NCBI RefSeq assembly: GCF_025165795.1
Contig: NZ_JAJAGO010000018.1
Coordinates: forward strand, 1-64,000
Direction of reading: 5' to 3'
DNA length: 64,000 bases
Source: Streptomyces gossypii
GTDB taxonomy: Bacteria > Actinomycetota > Actinomycetes > Streptomycetales > Streptomycetaceae
The notes beneath the pieces were generated by a model that did not search any database, was not told the origin of the DNA, and saw only the letters and a program-made list of their open reading frames with translations. Every line of letters starts with the position of its first letter. The stretch's first letter is position 1. This document shows positions 16,265 through 25,353 of the stretch, one piece after another. Both the position numbers and the translations under genes were made by a program.

Positions 16265-17574
16265 TGGCGGGCCCTCCCTCCGAGTTCGGCCTCGGCGCTG
16301 TGCAGGGCGGCCGCCAGGATGCCGGCGCCTTCCTCCGCCTCGGCGACGGTCAGTGTCATCGGCGGCGCGATACGCAGGACGCTGCCCAGCCTGCTGCCTC
16401 CCTTGCCCAGCAGCAGTCCGCCCTCGCGGGCGGCCTCCAGTACCAGCGAGGCGGCCTCACCGCATGGTTCGTCGGTGCCGGGGCGGACCAGTTCGATGCC
16501 GATCATCAGGCCCCGGCCGCGCACCTCCCGTACGACCTCCAGGCCCGCGCCGGCCCCGCGCAGCCGCTCCAGCAGCAGGCCGCCCACCCGGCGGGCGTTG
16601 CCGGGGAGGTCGTGCTCCAGCAGATAGGCGAGGTTGGCGTTGCCCGCGGCCATGGTGACGGGGCTGCCGCCGAAGGTGGAGATGGAGCCGGCGTCCAGGC
16701 AGTTCATGACCTCGGCGCGGGCGACGACACCGCCGATGGACATGCCGTTGCCGAGGCCCTTGGCGAAGGTCAGCACGTCCGGCGGCCCGGCACGGTCGTG
16801 CGCCTGCCAGCCCCAGAAGTTGTCGCCGGTGCGGCCCCAGCCGGTCTGCACCTCGTCGGAGATCCACAGGATGCCGTGTTCCCGGAGCACCTCGCGGAAG
16901 TCGGCGTACAGGCCGTCGGGCGGGGCGGTGAAGCCGCCGACGCCCTGCACCGGTTCGGCGATCAGCGCCGCCACCCCGCCGCGGGTCTGGCCGAGCATGT
17001 CCTCCAGGTCGGCGACGCAGGCGGCCCGGAACTCCGCGTCGTCCAGGTGTGCGTACGGCCCGCGGGTGCGGATTCCGCCGTGCACGTAGAGGGTCTGGAG
17101 CGGGGAGAGGCTGGTCGGCGACCACTCGCGGTTGCCGGTGATGCCGACGGCCGAGAAGGAGCGGCCGTGGTAGCTGTTGCGCATCGCCAGGATCTGGTTC
17201 GAGCGGCGGTAGGCCGTGGCCAGCAGCAGCGCGGTGTCGTTCGCCTCGGTGCCGGAGGCGGTGAAGAAGACGCGGGCGTCGGGGATGCCGGAGAGCGCGG
17301 CGATGCGTTCGGCCAGTTCCACCATCGGCCGGTCGAGATAGAGGGTGGAGGTGTGCAGGATGCGCCCGGCCTGCTCGGCGACCGCCTTGGTGACCTCCGG
17401 CAGGGCGTGTGCCGTCATGGTGGTGAGGATGCCGCCGAAGAAGTCGAGATAGCGGCGGCCTTCGGCGTCCCAGACGTGCCGCCCCTCGCCGTGTGTGATC
17501 TCCAGCGGGCGCTGGTAGTAGAGCGCGAGCCAGTCGGGGAGGACGGCGCGGTGCCGGTCGTGGAGCGCGCTCAC
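16261..17574 (-). CDS. class-III aminotransferase, probable beta-alanine transaminase
   Basis: A 437-residue PLP enzyme of aminotransferase class III. It shows ASGTEAND (106-113), the SDEVQTGWGRTG aspartate motif (239-250) and the Schiff-base lysine K272 in TFAKGLGNG. In this operon the likely reaction is transfer of the amino group of beta-alanine (or beta-aminoisobutyrate) to a keto acid, giving malonate semialdehyde, the last step of reductive uracil breakdown. The GTG start at 17574 overlaps the nitrilase-family stop by GTGA. The exact amino donor is inferred from neighbours. Confidence 0.9.
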   Translation of the reverse strand: MSALHDRHRAVLPDWLALYYQRPLEITHGEGRHVWDAEGRRYLDFFGGILTTMTAHALPEVTKAVAEQAGRILHTSTLYLDRPMVELAERIAALSGIPDARVFFTASGTEANDTALLLATAYRRSNQILAMRNSYHGRSFSAVGITGNREWSPTSLSPLQTLYVHGGIRTRGPYAHLDDAEFRAACVADLEDMLGQTRGGVAALIAEPVQGVGGFTAPPDGLYADFREVLREHGILWISDEVQTGWGRTGDNFWGWQAHDRAGPPDVLTFAKGLGNGMSIGGVVARAEVMNCLDAGSISTFGGSPVTMAAGNANLAYLLEHDLPGNARRVGGLLLERLRGAGAGLEVVREVRGRGLMIGIELVRPGTDEPCGEAASLVLEAAREGGLLLGKGGSRLGSVLRIAPPMTLTVAEAEEGAGILAAALHSAEAELGGRARQ

Positions 17575-18413
17575 GGCTGCACCAGCCCGCCGTACGCGTC
17601 GGGGCGCCGGTCGCGGTAGAACGCCCACTGCTGCCGCACCTGGTCGATCAGCGACAGGTCGAGGTCGCGTACGACCAGCTCCTCCTCCTTGTCGCTTGCC
17701 GTCTCGCCGACGAACTGGCCGCGCGGGTCGACGAAGTAGCTGGTGCCGTAGAAGTCGTTGTCGCCCAGCTCCTCGGTGCCGACACGGTTGATGGCGGCGA
17801 TGAAGTACTCGTTGGCGACGGCGGCGGCGGGCTGCTCCAGCTGCCACAGGTACGCGGAGAGGCCGCGCGAGGTGGCCGAGGGGTTGTAGACGAGCTGGGC
17901 GCCGGCCAGGCCCAGCTCCCGCCAGCCCTCCGGGAAGTGCCGGTCGTAGCAGATGTAGACGCCGACCCGGCCGACCGCCGTGTCGAAGACCGGCCAGCCC
18001 AGATTCCCCGGTTTGAAGTAGTACTTCTCCCAGAAGCCCTTCACCTGCGGGATGTGGTGCTTGCGGTAGGTGCCCAGCACCGTGCCGTCGGCGTCGATGA
18101 CGGCGGCGGTGTTGTAGTAGAAGCCGGACTGCTCGACCTCGAAGACCGGCACGACCATGACCATGCCGGTCTCCCGTGCCAGTGCGCTCATCCGCCGCAC
18201 GGTCGGCCCGTCGGGCACCGGCTCCGCCCACTTGTAGTGCTCCGGATCCTGCACCTGGCAGAAGTAGGGGGCGTTGAAGACCTCCTGGAAGCCGATGACC
18301 CGGGCGCCCTGACGGGCCGCTTCCCGGGCGTGTTCCTCATGTTTGGCGATCATCGACTCGGTGTCGCCGGTCCAGGTGGCCTGCACGAGTGCGGCGCGCA
18401 CAACATCGGGCAT
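17571..18413 (-). CDS. pydC: beta-ureidopropionase (nitrilase superfamily)
   Basis: A 280-residue carbon-nitrogen hydrolase with the full catalytic triad E44 (FQEVF), K118 (YRKHHIP) and C155 (YICYDRHFPE). It resembles N-carbamoyl-beta-alanine amidohydrolases, which release beta-alanine, CO2 and ammonia. It is first in the operon. The ATG at 18413 has an AAGGAG-type site (ACAAAGGAGCTGTCC) just before it. The order of enzymes in the operon (hydrolase, transaminase, dihydropyrimidinase, LLM, permease) makes the pathway assignment strong. Confidence 0.92.
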   Translation of the reverse strand: MPDVVRAALVQATWTGDTESMIAKHEEHAREAARQGARVIGFQEVFNAPYFCQVQDPEHYKWAEPVPDGPTVRRMSALARETGMVMVVPVFEVEQSGFYYNTAAVIDADGTVLGTYRKHHIPQVKGFWEKYYFKPGNLGWPVFDTAVGRVGVYICYDRHFPEGWRELGLAGAQLVYNPSATSRGLSAYLWQLEQPAAAVANEYFIAAINRVGTEELGDNDFYGTSYFVDPRGQFVGETASDKEEELVVRDLDLSLIDQVRQQWAFYRDRRPDAYGGLVQP

Positions 18414-18545
18414 GGACAGCTCCTTTGTACGGCGTCAGGCGGGTATGACCCGCGTAGATCCGCGTAAGGATGCGACCGTAGAGGCCGGTATGGACGCTGG
18501 CAAGGGCATCGGCGCCGGGTCACCTGATCGATTCAGCCACGAGTG

Positions 18546-20402
18546 TCAGTACGGACTGCCCGGGCGTGCGGTGGGGTAGGCAGTGGGGTGGACCACGCGA
18601 GCGGAGCCGCCGCCGAGCCGCTCCTCCTCCGCCCCCGCGAGCCAGCGCCCGTCCGGCAGCCGCTGCACGCCCGTGGCGGCGCCGATCCTCGAGCTGAGGG
18701 TGAACCGGTGCCCCAGCGCCTCCAGCCGGGCCCGGACCGGGCTGTCCCACAGGCCCGGCTCCAGCTGTGTCCGTTCCGTGTTGCGCTGGCTGGCGCGGGG
18801 CGCGGCGATGGCCGCGTCCAGCCGCATGCCCCGGTCGAGGTGGTTGACGAGTGTCTGGAGCACCGTGGTGATGATGGTGGAACCGCCCGGGGAGCCGAGT
18901 GCCAGCACCGCCTCGCCGTCCTCCAGCACGATCGTCGGGGACATGGAGGAGCGCGGGCGCTTGCCCGGACCGGGCAGGTTCGGGTCGGGGACGCCGGGGT
19001 CGGCGGGGGCGAAGGAGAAGTCCGTCAGCTCGTTGTTCAGCAGGAAGCCCCGATCGGGCACGGTGATGCCGCTGCCGCCGGTCTGCTCGATGGTGAGGGT
19101 GTAGGCGACGACGTCGCCCCACTTGTCGGCGACCGTCAGATGGGTGGTGCTCTCCCCCTCGTACGTCAGCGGTGCCGCCTCGCCCTTTCCGCCGCACGAC
19201 TGCGGGTCGCCCGGGTCACGCGGGTCGCCGGGCGCGAGCGGGCTGGTGAGCGCCTTGTCGTCACTTATCAGGCACCCCCGCGCGTCCGCGAAGCGCTGGG
19301 AGAGCAGCCCCCGGGTGGGTACGTCCTCGTGCGCCGGGTCGCCGAGCCAGCGGCCCCGGTCGGCGAAGGCGATGCGGCTCGCCTCGATGTAGCGGTGCAG
19401 GGAGTCCGTCCGCTCGGCGGCGCCCATGTCGTAGCGCTCCAGGATGTTGAGAGCCTCGCCGACCGTCGTGCCACCGGACGAGGAGGGCGCCATGCCGTAG
19501 ACGTCCAGGCCCCGGTAGTCGATCCGGGTGGGAGCCTGGAACTTCGTGTCGTAGGCACGCAGGTCCGCGGCGCGCAGGTCACCGGGCCGCACCTCCCGGT
19601 CGGCGTCCGGGTCCACCGGCGGCTTGCGCACCGTACGGACCACGTCGCGCGCCAGCACGCCCCGGTAGAACGCGTCGCCGCCCTGCCGTCCGAGCATCCG
19701 GTACGTACGGGCCAGATCGGGGTTGCGCAGGGTGGAGCCGACCTCGGGCAGTTCGCCGTCGGGGAGGAAGAGTTCGGCGGAGGCGGGGAAGTCGCGGAAG
19801 CGGTCCTCGTTCTGGGCCGTCTGCCCGCGGAAGTTCTCGTCGACGGTGAAGCCCCGGCGTGCCAGGCGCTCCGCCGGGCGCAGCGCCTGGCGCAGGGAGA
19901 CGGTGCCCCAGGCGTCGAGCGCCGCCTCCCAGGTGGCGGGCGTCCCCGGGGTGCCGACGCTGAGGCCGCTGGTGACCGCGTCGTCGAAGGGCAGCGGTGC
20001 GCCGTCCTCCAGGAAGAGGTCCTCGTCCGCACTCAGCGGCGCGCGCTCGCGGCCGTCGATCGTAGTGACCTTGCCGCTGCCCGCGTCGTAGTGGACGAAG
20101 TAGCCGCCGCCCCCCAGTCCCGCGGAGTAGGGCTCGGTGACTCCGAGGGCGGCGGCGGTGGCGACGGCCGCGTCCACCGCGTTGCCGCCCCGGCGCAGGA
20201 CGTCGATGCCGACGGCGGATGCCTCCGGGTCCACGCTGGAGACGGCGCCGCCGTCACCGATGGCGACCGGCGACCTGGACGGCGGAGAGGGCGGGGACGG
20301 CGTGTGCGGCGACTCCGCGGGGGAGCCCGTCGCGGCGGTGAGCGCGGCGACGGCCGCGACGGCCGTCAGCAGGGACACGGCACGGGGGGAACGGCTGCGC
20401 AT
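18546..20402 (-). CDS. ggt: secreted gamma-glutamyltransferase
   Basis: A 618-residue Ntn-hydrolase acting outside the cell on glutathione-type gamma-glutamyl bonds. The N-terminus is a signal peptide (basic MRSRSPRA, hydrophobic LLTAVAAVAALTAATGS). The mature large chain begins near GDGGAVSSVDPEAS. The catalytic threonine is T419 at GES-TTHLTVADKWG, the normal small-chain start, followed by SMSPTIV and SPGGST. The ATG at 20402 has GGAGG five bases upstream. It appears monocistronic and divergent from 20532. Confidence 0.93.
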   Translation of the reverse strand: MRSRSPRAVSLLTAVAAVAALTAATGSPAESPHTPSPPSPPSRSPVAIGDGGAVSSVDPEASAVGIDVLRRGGNAVDAAVATAAALGVTEPYSAGLGGGGYFVHYDAGSGKVTTIDGRERAPLSADEDLFLEDGAPLPFDDAVTSGLSVGTPGTPATWEAALDAWGTVSLRQALRPAERLARRGFTVDENFRGQTAQNEDRFRDFPASAELFLPDGELPEVGSTLRNPDLARTYRMLGRQGGDAFYRGVLARDVVRTVRKPPVDPDADREVRPGDLRAADLRAYDTKFQAPTRIDYRGLDVYGMAPSSSGGTTVGEALNILERYDMGAAERTDSLHRYIEASRIAFADRGRWLGDPAHEDVPTRGLLSQRFADARGCLISDDKALTSPLAPGDPRDPGDPQSCGGKGEAAPLTYEGESTTHLTVADKWGDVVAYTLTIEQTGGSGITVPDRGFLLNNELTDFSFAPADPGVPDPNLPGPGKRPRSSMSPTIVLEDGEAVLALGSPGGSTIITTVLQTLVNHLDRGMRLDAAIAAPRASQRNTERTQLEPGLWDSPVRARLEALGHRFTLSSRIGAATGVQRLPDGRWLAGAEEERLGGGSARVVHPTAYPTARPGSPY

Positions 20403-20531
20403 ACAACCTCCATGTGTTCGACCTGACGCGCAGGGTAGCCCTTCCGAACGCGTAGGCCGAGGGCTCACACCAGTCGTCGGCTCCGCACACCCTCGAACAC
20501 GCGTCCCGTCCGACCGGTACGCTGCCGCCCC

Positions 20532-21296
20532 ATGACAGACAACCTTCGTGAGATCGTGCTCGGCGTGCTCGTGGCCGGGGTCGCGGCCTCCCTTGGCTGG
20601 CTCACCCGTTCGTACGTGTGGCGCCGCAGACTCCGGCGCAAGCAACGCTTCTTCGGCCTGCCCCCGAGCTCCGAGTGCGTGCTCGTCGTCAACCGCGACG
20701 CCGGGGCGAGTGACTGGGCCGTCGCCCGGCACGACGTTTTCGCGATGCTGGAGCTGTCGCCCCTCATCAAGGACTGCGACGCGCACCTGGATGTCATATC
20801 CCACGACACCGCGCCCCAGGGCTTCGGGGAGCGCACCGAGTTCTGCGTCGGCGGCCCCGTCGCACACCGCCGGATCGCCGCGCACATGCAGTCGCTGCTG
20901 CCCGGCGTCTCGGTGAACGCCGACATGGAGCCCAGCCCGGACCGCGGCGCCTTCAGCATCGGCAACGAGCGCTACCGGCTGGAGAACGGCACCACCGAGC
21001 ATGTGCTCCTCGCCCGCCTGACCGCCGGCCAGTCGCAGAACACCCGCCCCGTCTTCCTCTTCTGCGGCCAGCGCTCGATCACCGCGCAGGCCGCTGCGCG
21101 CTATCTCGCCCGCCACCACGTCCGGCTGGGCCGTAAGTACGGGCTCAGCGGCGACTTCTGCCTGCTGCTGCGCGTCGTCAACTCCCAGGCGTACGGCCCC
21201 GACGTGGTCGAACTGGTCGCCGACGTCACCCGCGTCGCCACCACTCCCCCAGCGGCGGGCAGCTCGCGCAAGGGGAACCACCGCGCGAGCGGCTGA
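20532..21296 (+). CDS. membrane-anchored protein of unknown function
   Basis: A 254-residue protein with one N-terminal membrane helix (about residues 6-24), a basic stop-transfer patch (RRRLRRKQR) and a C-terminal soluble alpha/beta domain. Distinctive blocks are VLVVNRDAG, a glycine-rich FCVGGPVAHRRIAAHM and RPVFLFCGQRSITAQAAARYL. Alternating strand/helix and Gly-rich turns suggest a nucleotide- or ligand-binding fold, but I do not recognise a family. The ATG at 20532 follows CCGCCCC, with no clear ribosome binding site. It stands alone. Confidence 0.8.
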   Translation: MTDNLREIVLGVLVAGVAASLGWLTRSYVWRRRLRRKQRFFGLPPSSECVLVVNRDAGASDWAVARHDVFAMLELSPLIKDCDAHLDVISHDTAPQGFGERTEFCVGGPVAHRRIAAHMQSLLPGVSVNADMEPSPDRGAFSIGNERYRLENGTTEHVLLARLTAGQSQNTRPVFLFCGQRSITAQAAARYLARHHVRLGRKYGLSGDFCLLLRVVNSQAYGPDVVELVADVTRVATTPPAAGSSRKGNHRASG

Positions 21297-21320
21297 CCCG
21301 GCGGCGGGCCACGGCTGAGC

Positions 21321-21362
21321 GGCCAGGATTCGGCGGTCAGGATTCGGCGGTCAGGATTCGGA
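21321..21362. repeat. three 14-bp tandem repeats over a stop codon
   Basis: Units start at 21321, 21335 and 21349 (core CAGGATTCGG). The first has CCAGG instead of TCAGG. The third unit contains the stop codon of the minus-strand gene at 21351. Because 14 is not a multiple of three, the copies put TGA in different frames. Confidence 0.75.
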
Positions 21363-21791
21363 GACCTCCGCGCAGATCTGCGACAGCTCGGGCGTGCCGG
21401 TGTCCGCCCAGGACTGCCCCTCCTCCAGCACGTCCACCGTCCGCCCCGACGGCAGCCGCACCACCGGCTGCCCGTCGGGCCGCAGCTCCCAGGCGGCGCC
21501 GCGTGTCGTACGGACGATGACGGTGCCCAGATAAAGGCCCGCGTCGGCGCCCAGCCAGGGAGAGACCTCGGGATCGTCGCGCCAGCGGGGCGGCAACTGG
21601 TCGAGCGCGGCCAACGACTCCGCCGTGTCGTTGAGTTCCACCCCCGACTGCTCCGCGTGGACACGCAGCAGTTCGCACTCGGACAGCAGTTGGGTCACGC
21701 CCTCCGGGTCGCCGGACAGTGCACCCGTGAGGGTGATTCCTCCGGACTCTCCGTGGCGCTTGCGCCAGTTGTCCAGGAAAGGGATGTTCAT
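21351..21791 (-). CDS. DUF6278-like protein
   Basis: A 146-residue cytosolic protein beginning MNIPFLDNWRKRHGESGG. It contains DLGADAGLYLGTVIV-like and PVVRLPSGRTVDVLEEGQSW segments; I associate it with Streptomyces DUF6278. The ATG at 21791 is chosen because the upstream in-frame residues are arginine/proline noise. The central region (WLGADAGLYLGTVIVRTTRGAAWEL) is typical of a small alpha/beta fold. No function is known. Its 3' end lies in three 14-bp repeats. Confidence 0.65.
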   Translation of the reverse strand: MNIPFLDNWRKRHGESGGITLTGALSGDPEGVTQLLSECELLRVHAEQSGVELNDTAESLAALDQLPPRWRDDPEVSPWLGADAGLYLGTVIVRTTRGAAWELRPDGQPVVRLPSGRTVDVLEEGQSWADTGTPELSQICAEVSES

Positions 21792-21994
21792 ACGCTTCAG
21801 GGTGTCATCCGGACGGCCCCGAACACCACAGGCGCGCTGCGACCGGTGGCCGGGGCAGGCGTGATGTCGCCGACGCTGTGCCTTGACGCCATCCGCACGC
21901 TGCCCTAATTTTTCCTCGCACGTGTGGAATCGGCAAGGCACACCACCTGTTGGAGCTCCGGACGCCGGAGCTGGAGCCGTCGGAGGGGACACAC

Positions 21995-23839
21995 GTGCGC
22001 AGAGGCCCGTGGAGCACCGCGATCACCGTCTGTCTGGCCGTCCTGACAGTCCCGACAGCCATGGCGGCGCCCGCCGTCGCCTCCACCGCGGTCTCCCCGC
22101 GAGCCGAGCCGTCCGGACCGCTGCCGCTGGAACGCCTCTTCGACAACCGGGCGATCAGCGACGACGCGCGGCCCGGACGGGCGGACTTCGACGGTGCGGG
22201 CAACTCGCTCTCCGCCCAGGACCTCAAGGCGGCGGGCTGGACCCCGGGGCAGGACCTCGACATCGACGCGGCGCGGCTGCGGTGGCCGGAGCGCCGCCCC
22301 GGCCAGCCGGACAACGTCCGCGCGGACGGGCAGCAGGTGAAGCTGCACGGCCGCGGCAACGCCGTCTCCTTCCTGGTCGCCGCCAGTTCGCCGGACGTGT
22401 CCGGCGCCGAGGTCACCGGCACCGGCACCATCCGGTACGAGGACGGCTCGGCCTCCTCGTACCGGCTTCGGGCCCCGGACTGGCGCGGCGGCCCGCTGAG
22501 CACCAAGGCGGTGGCCCTGCCGCACCTCAACAGCGCCGAGGGCGGGCAGCAGACCGAGAAGGCCAAGCTGTACGCCGTAACGGTGCCGGCGGACACCAGG
22601 CGGAAGGTCCGTTCGGTGACGCTCCCCGCCGATCCGGGGCCGCGGGCCGATCTGCACGTCTTCGCGGCCTCGGTGCGCGAGGACACCCGGGGCTGGACCG
22701 GCAGCTGGTCGACGAGCACTGCCGGGTATCCGAGTGTCGGCGCCTGGCAGGACCAGACGGTGCGGCTCGTGGTGCACACCTCGGCGGGCGGGCCGCGCGC
22801 CCGCATCCGGCTGGAGAACACCTTCGCCTCGGCACCGGTGACCATCGGCGCCGCCTCGATCGCCGTGCAGGCCGAGGGCGCGGCGGCACGGCGCGACCCG
22901 GTGCCGCTGCGGTTCGGAGGCCGCAGCGAGGTGACGATCCCGGCGGGCGCGCAGGCGTTCAGCGATCCGGTCGGCTTCGATGTGCCCGCGGACACGAACC
23001 TCCTGGTCAGCCTGCACCTCCCCGGCCCCGTCGCGGCGGCGCCCCTGCACAGCCAGGCGCTCCAGACCTCCTACCTCAGCGAGGGCGGCAGCGGCGACCG
23101 AACGGGAGAGCGGGACGGCGGGACGTTCACCGGATCGCTGAAGACATGGCCGTATCTCACCGGGATCGACGTGCAGGGCGGACCGGGATCGGTCGTCGCG
23201 CTGGGCGACTCCATCACGGACGGGGTGAAGTCGACGCCGGGCGCCAACCGGCGCTGGCCGGACGTACTGGCGCGGCGGCTGCGGGAGCAGTCCGCAGGCG
23301 GCGGAGAGGTGCCCGCCTACGGGGTGCTCAACCACGGGATCTCGGCGAACCGCGTCGTCACGGACCGCTATCCGGGCGACGGAATCAGCACCGACACCGG
23401 CGGCGTGAGCGCCCAGCACCGGCTGGAGCGCGACGTCCTGGCGCAGACCGGGGCGCAGACGGTTGTGCTCTTCGAAGGCGTGAACGACGTGCGCTGGGGG
23501 GCCACGGCGGAGGAGGTGATCCAGGGCATGCGGAACATCGCCGAGCGGGCACGGGAGCGCGGGCTGCGGGTCGTCGGCGCCACGGTCACCCCCTGCGGGG
23601 GCTACAAGGACTGCACCCAGGACGTCGACCGGCGGCGGCGGGCCGTCAACGACTTCGTGCGGGACAGCGGTGGCGCATTCGACGCCGTGCTCGACTTCGA
23701 CCGGGTACTGCGGGATCCGGAGCGGCCGGAGCGGATGCTCCCGGTCTACGACAGCGGCGACCATCTGCACCCGGGGGACGCGGGGCTGAAGGCCCTGGGC
23801 GAGTCGGTCGAGCTGCGCGCACTCGTGCCGCGGCGCTAG
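21995..23839 (+). CDS. secreted SGNH/GDSL hydrolase
   Basis: A 614-residue secreted esterase-like protein. A signal peptide (RRGPWSTAITVCLAVLTVPTAMAAPAVAS) is followed by an extended beta-rich accessory region of about 350 residues. The C-terminal SGNH domain has block I GDSIT (S406), block II glycine/asparagine LNHGISANR, block III GVNDVR and block V D589/H592 in DHLHPGDAG. All catalytic residues are present. It probably deacetylates a polysaccharide or hydrolyses an ester. The GTG at 21995 has GGAGGGG just upstream and is preferred to the TTG at 21950. Confidence 0.9.
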   Translation: MRRGPWSTAITVCLAVLTVPTAMAAPAVASTAVSPRAEPSGPLPLERLFDNRAISDDARPGRADFDGAGNSLSAQDLKAAGWTPGQDLDIDAARLRWPERRPGQPDNVRADGQQVKLHGRGNAVSFLVAASSPDVSGAEVTGTGTIRYEDGSASSYRLRAPDWRGGPLSTKAVALPHLNSAEGGQQTEKAKLYAVTVPADTRRKVRSVTLPADPGPRADLHVFAASVREDTRGWTGSWSTSTAGYPSVGAWQDQTVRLVVHTSAGGPRARIRLENTFASAPVTIGAASIAVQAEGAAARRDPVPLRFGGRSEVTIPAGAQAFSDPVGFDVPADTNLLVSLHLPGPVAAAPLHSQALQTSYLSEGGSGDRTGERDGGTFTGSLKTWPYLTGIDVQGGPGSVVALGDSITDGVKSTPGANRRWPDVLARRLREQSAGGGEVPAYGVLNHGISANRVVTDRYPGDGISTDTGGVSAQHRLERDVLAQTGAQTVVLFEGVNDVRWGATAEEVIQGMRNIAERARERGLRVVGATVTPCGGYKDCTQDVDRRRRAVNDFVRDSGGAFDAVLDFDRVLRDPERPERMLPVYDSGDHLHPGDAGLKALGESVELRALVPRR

Positions 23840-23848
23840 CGCCGCGGC
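23827..23848. terminator. 22-bp palindrome across the SGNH gene stop
   Basis: Arms 23827-23837 and 23838-23848 are perfect reverse complements, and the TAG stop (23837-23839) sits at the centre. A second small hairpin (CCGCCC-TCC-GGGCGG) follows within 20 bp. It is probably part of the terminator between the SGNH gene and the convergent exonuclease gene. Confidence 0.45.
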
Positions 23849-23900
23849 CGACCCCGCGAGACCCGCCCTCCGGGCGGCCGGCGCTACTTCTCAAACAAGC

Positions 23901-24680
23901 CTAGACGTCGAGGTCGACGATCACCGGAGCGTGGTCGGAGGCGCCCTTGCCCTTGCGCTCCTCGCGGTCCACGTAGGAGTCGCGCACGGCCGCGGTGAAC
24001 GGCGCGTTCCCGTAGACGAGATCGATTCGCATGCCCTTGTTCTTCGGGAAGCCGAGCTCCCGGTAATCCCAGTAGGTGAACGGGCGGTCGTACTTCAGCG
24101 GACGCGGCACCACATCGGCGAGGCCCAGCTCCCGCAGGGCGGAGAGCGCCTCGCGCTCGGCGGCCGTGACATGGGTGGCGCCGTCGAACAGGGAGATGTC
24201 CCAGACGTCGTCGTCCGTCGGCGCGACGTTGTAGTCGCCGAGGACGGCGAAGGGCAGCGCGCCCGCCGCGCCGGGCTCCGCCGCCTTGCGCAGGGCCTCC
24301 AGCCACGCCAGCTTGTACGCGAAGTGCGGGTGGCCGACCTCGCGGCCGTTCGGTACGTACACCGACCAGACGCGGACGCCGCCGCACGTCGCCGCGACCG
24401 CGCGCGGCTCCTGGAGGCCGTCGAACGTAGGGCCGCCCGGCAGGCCCGTCACCACCTCGGAGAGGCCGACGCGGGAGAGCACCGCCACGCCGTTCCACCG
24501 CCCGGTGCCGTGCACCGCAGCCTCATATCCCAGCTCGCGGAGCGCCTCGGCGGGGAACGCCTCGGCGGAGCACTTCAGCTCCTGGAGGCAGACGACATCG
24601 GTGCCCGAGGACTCCAGCCAGGCCAGCAGTCGGGGCAACCGGGCGGTGATGGAGTTTATGTTCCACGTCGCGATACGCAT
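23901..24680 (-). CDS. xthA: exodeoxyribonuclease III
   Basis: A 259-residue DNA-repair enzyme (AP endonuclease and 3'-5' exonuclease) of the EEP superfamily. Catalytic features are N7 (MRIATWNINS), E34 (LQELKC), GDYNVAPTDDDVW in the middle, MRIDLVYGN and the terminal SDHAPVIVDL. Length is normal. The ATG at 24680 starts the conserved first strand. The downstream MBL gene lies 10 bp upstream on the same strand, so the two may be cotranscribed. Confidence 0.95.
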   Translation of the reverse strand: MRIATWNINSITARLPRLLAWLESSGTDVVCLQELKCSAEAFPAEALRELGYEAAVHGTGRWNGVAVLSRVGLSEVVTGLPGGPTFDGLQEPRAVAATCGGVRVWSVYVPNGREVGHPHFAYKLAWLEALRKAAEPGAAGALPFAVLGDYNVAPTDDDVWDISLFDGATHVTAAEREALSALRELGLADVVPRPLKYDRPFTYWDYRELGFPKNKGMRIDLVYGNAPFTAAVRDSYVDREERKGKGASDHAPVIVDLDV

Positions 24681-24689
24681 GGGTAGAAC

Positions 24690-25346
24690 CTACCGGCCGC
24701 CACTGACAGTGGTGTGCGTGCCGGGTGCCAGCCGGGTGTGCACGGTCTCCCCGAGGCCCGCGCCGTTCGGGCCCAGCATCCGCCCGTAGACCGGGTGGGC
24801 GAGGTCGGAGAGCAGTCCGTCGTGGATGTCGTACGCCTGCCGCGGTCGGACCTCGCGCAGGTAGTCGATGACCTCGGCCACCTTGCTCCAGGGGGCCTGC
24901 ACCGGCACCATCAGGGTGTCCACGGGCCGCCCGGGCACGGTGAAGGCGTCGCCCGGGTGGAAGACGGTGTCCTCGACGAAGTATCCGACGTTGGTGGGGC
25001 GCGGGATGTCCGGGTGGATCAGGGCGTGCAGTTCGCCGTGCACCTCGACCTCGAAACCGGCGGCCTCGAAGGTGTCCCCGTTCCCGACGGTGTGCACCCG
25101 GCCGGGGAAAGCGGCGGAGATCTTCCCGGCGACACCGGCCAAGGTCCAGATCCGGGCGGCGGGATTCGCGTCCAGGGCTGCGCGCAGCCGCCCCTCGTCG
25201 AAGTGGTCGGCGTGCTCATGGGTGATCAGGATCGCCTCGGCACCCGCCGCGGCGTCCTCCTCGCTGAAGGCGCCCGGGTCGATGACCAGGGTCCGTCCGT
25301 CCTTCTCGAGGCGTACGCAGGCATGGCCCTTCTTCGTCAGCTCCAT
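24690..25346 (-). CDS. MBL-fold metal-dependent hydrolase
   Basis: A 218-residue metallo-beta-lactamase-fold protein of the UlaG/YtnP-like short type. The metal motif THEHADH gives H43, H45, D47 and H48. Later ligands are probably H121-D-region FVEDTVFHPGDAF and IHDG near 185. The ATG at 25346 precedes MELTKKGHACVRLEKDGRTLVIDPG, the usual family start. It lies 7 bp from the PcaD-PcaC fusion gene on the same strand. The substrate is unknown. Confidence 0.88.
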   Translation of the reverse strand: MELTKKGHACVRLEKDGRTLVIDPGAFSEEDAAAGAEAILITHEHADHFDEGRLRAALDANPAARIWTLAGVAGKISAAFPGRVHTVGNGDTFEAAGFEVEVHGELHALIHPDIPRPTNVGYFVEDTVFHPGDAFTVPGRPVDTLMVPVQAPWSKVAEVIDYLREVRPRQAYDIHDGLLSDLAHPVYGRMLGPNGAGLGETVHTRLAPGTHTTVSGGR

Positions 25347-25353
25347 GCCGCCA

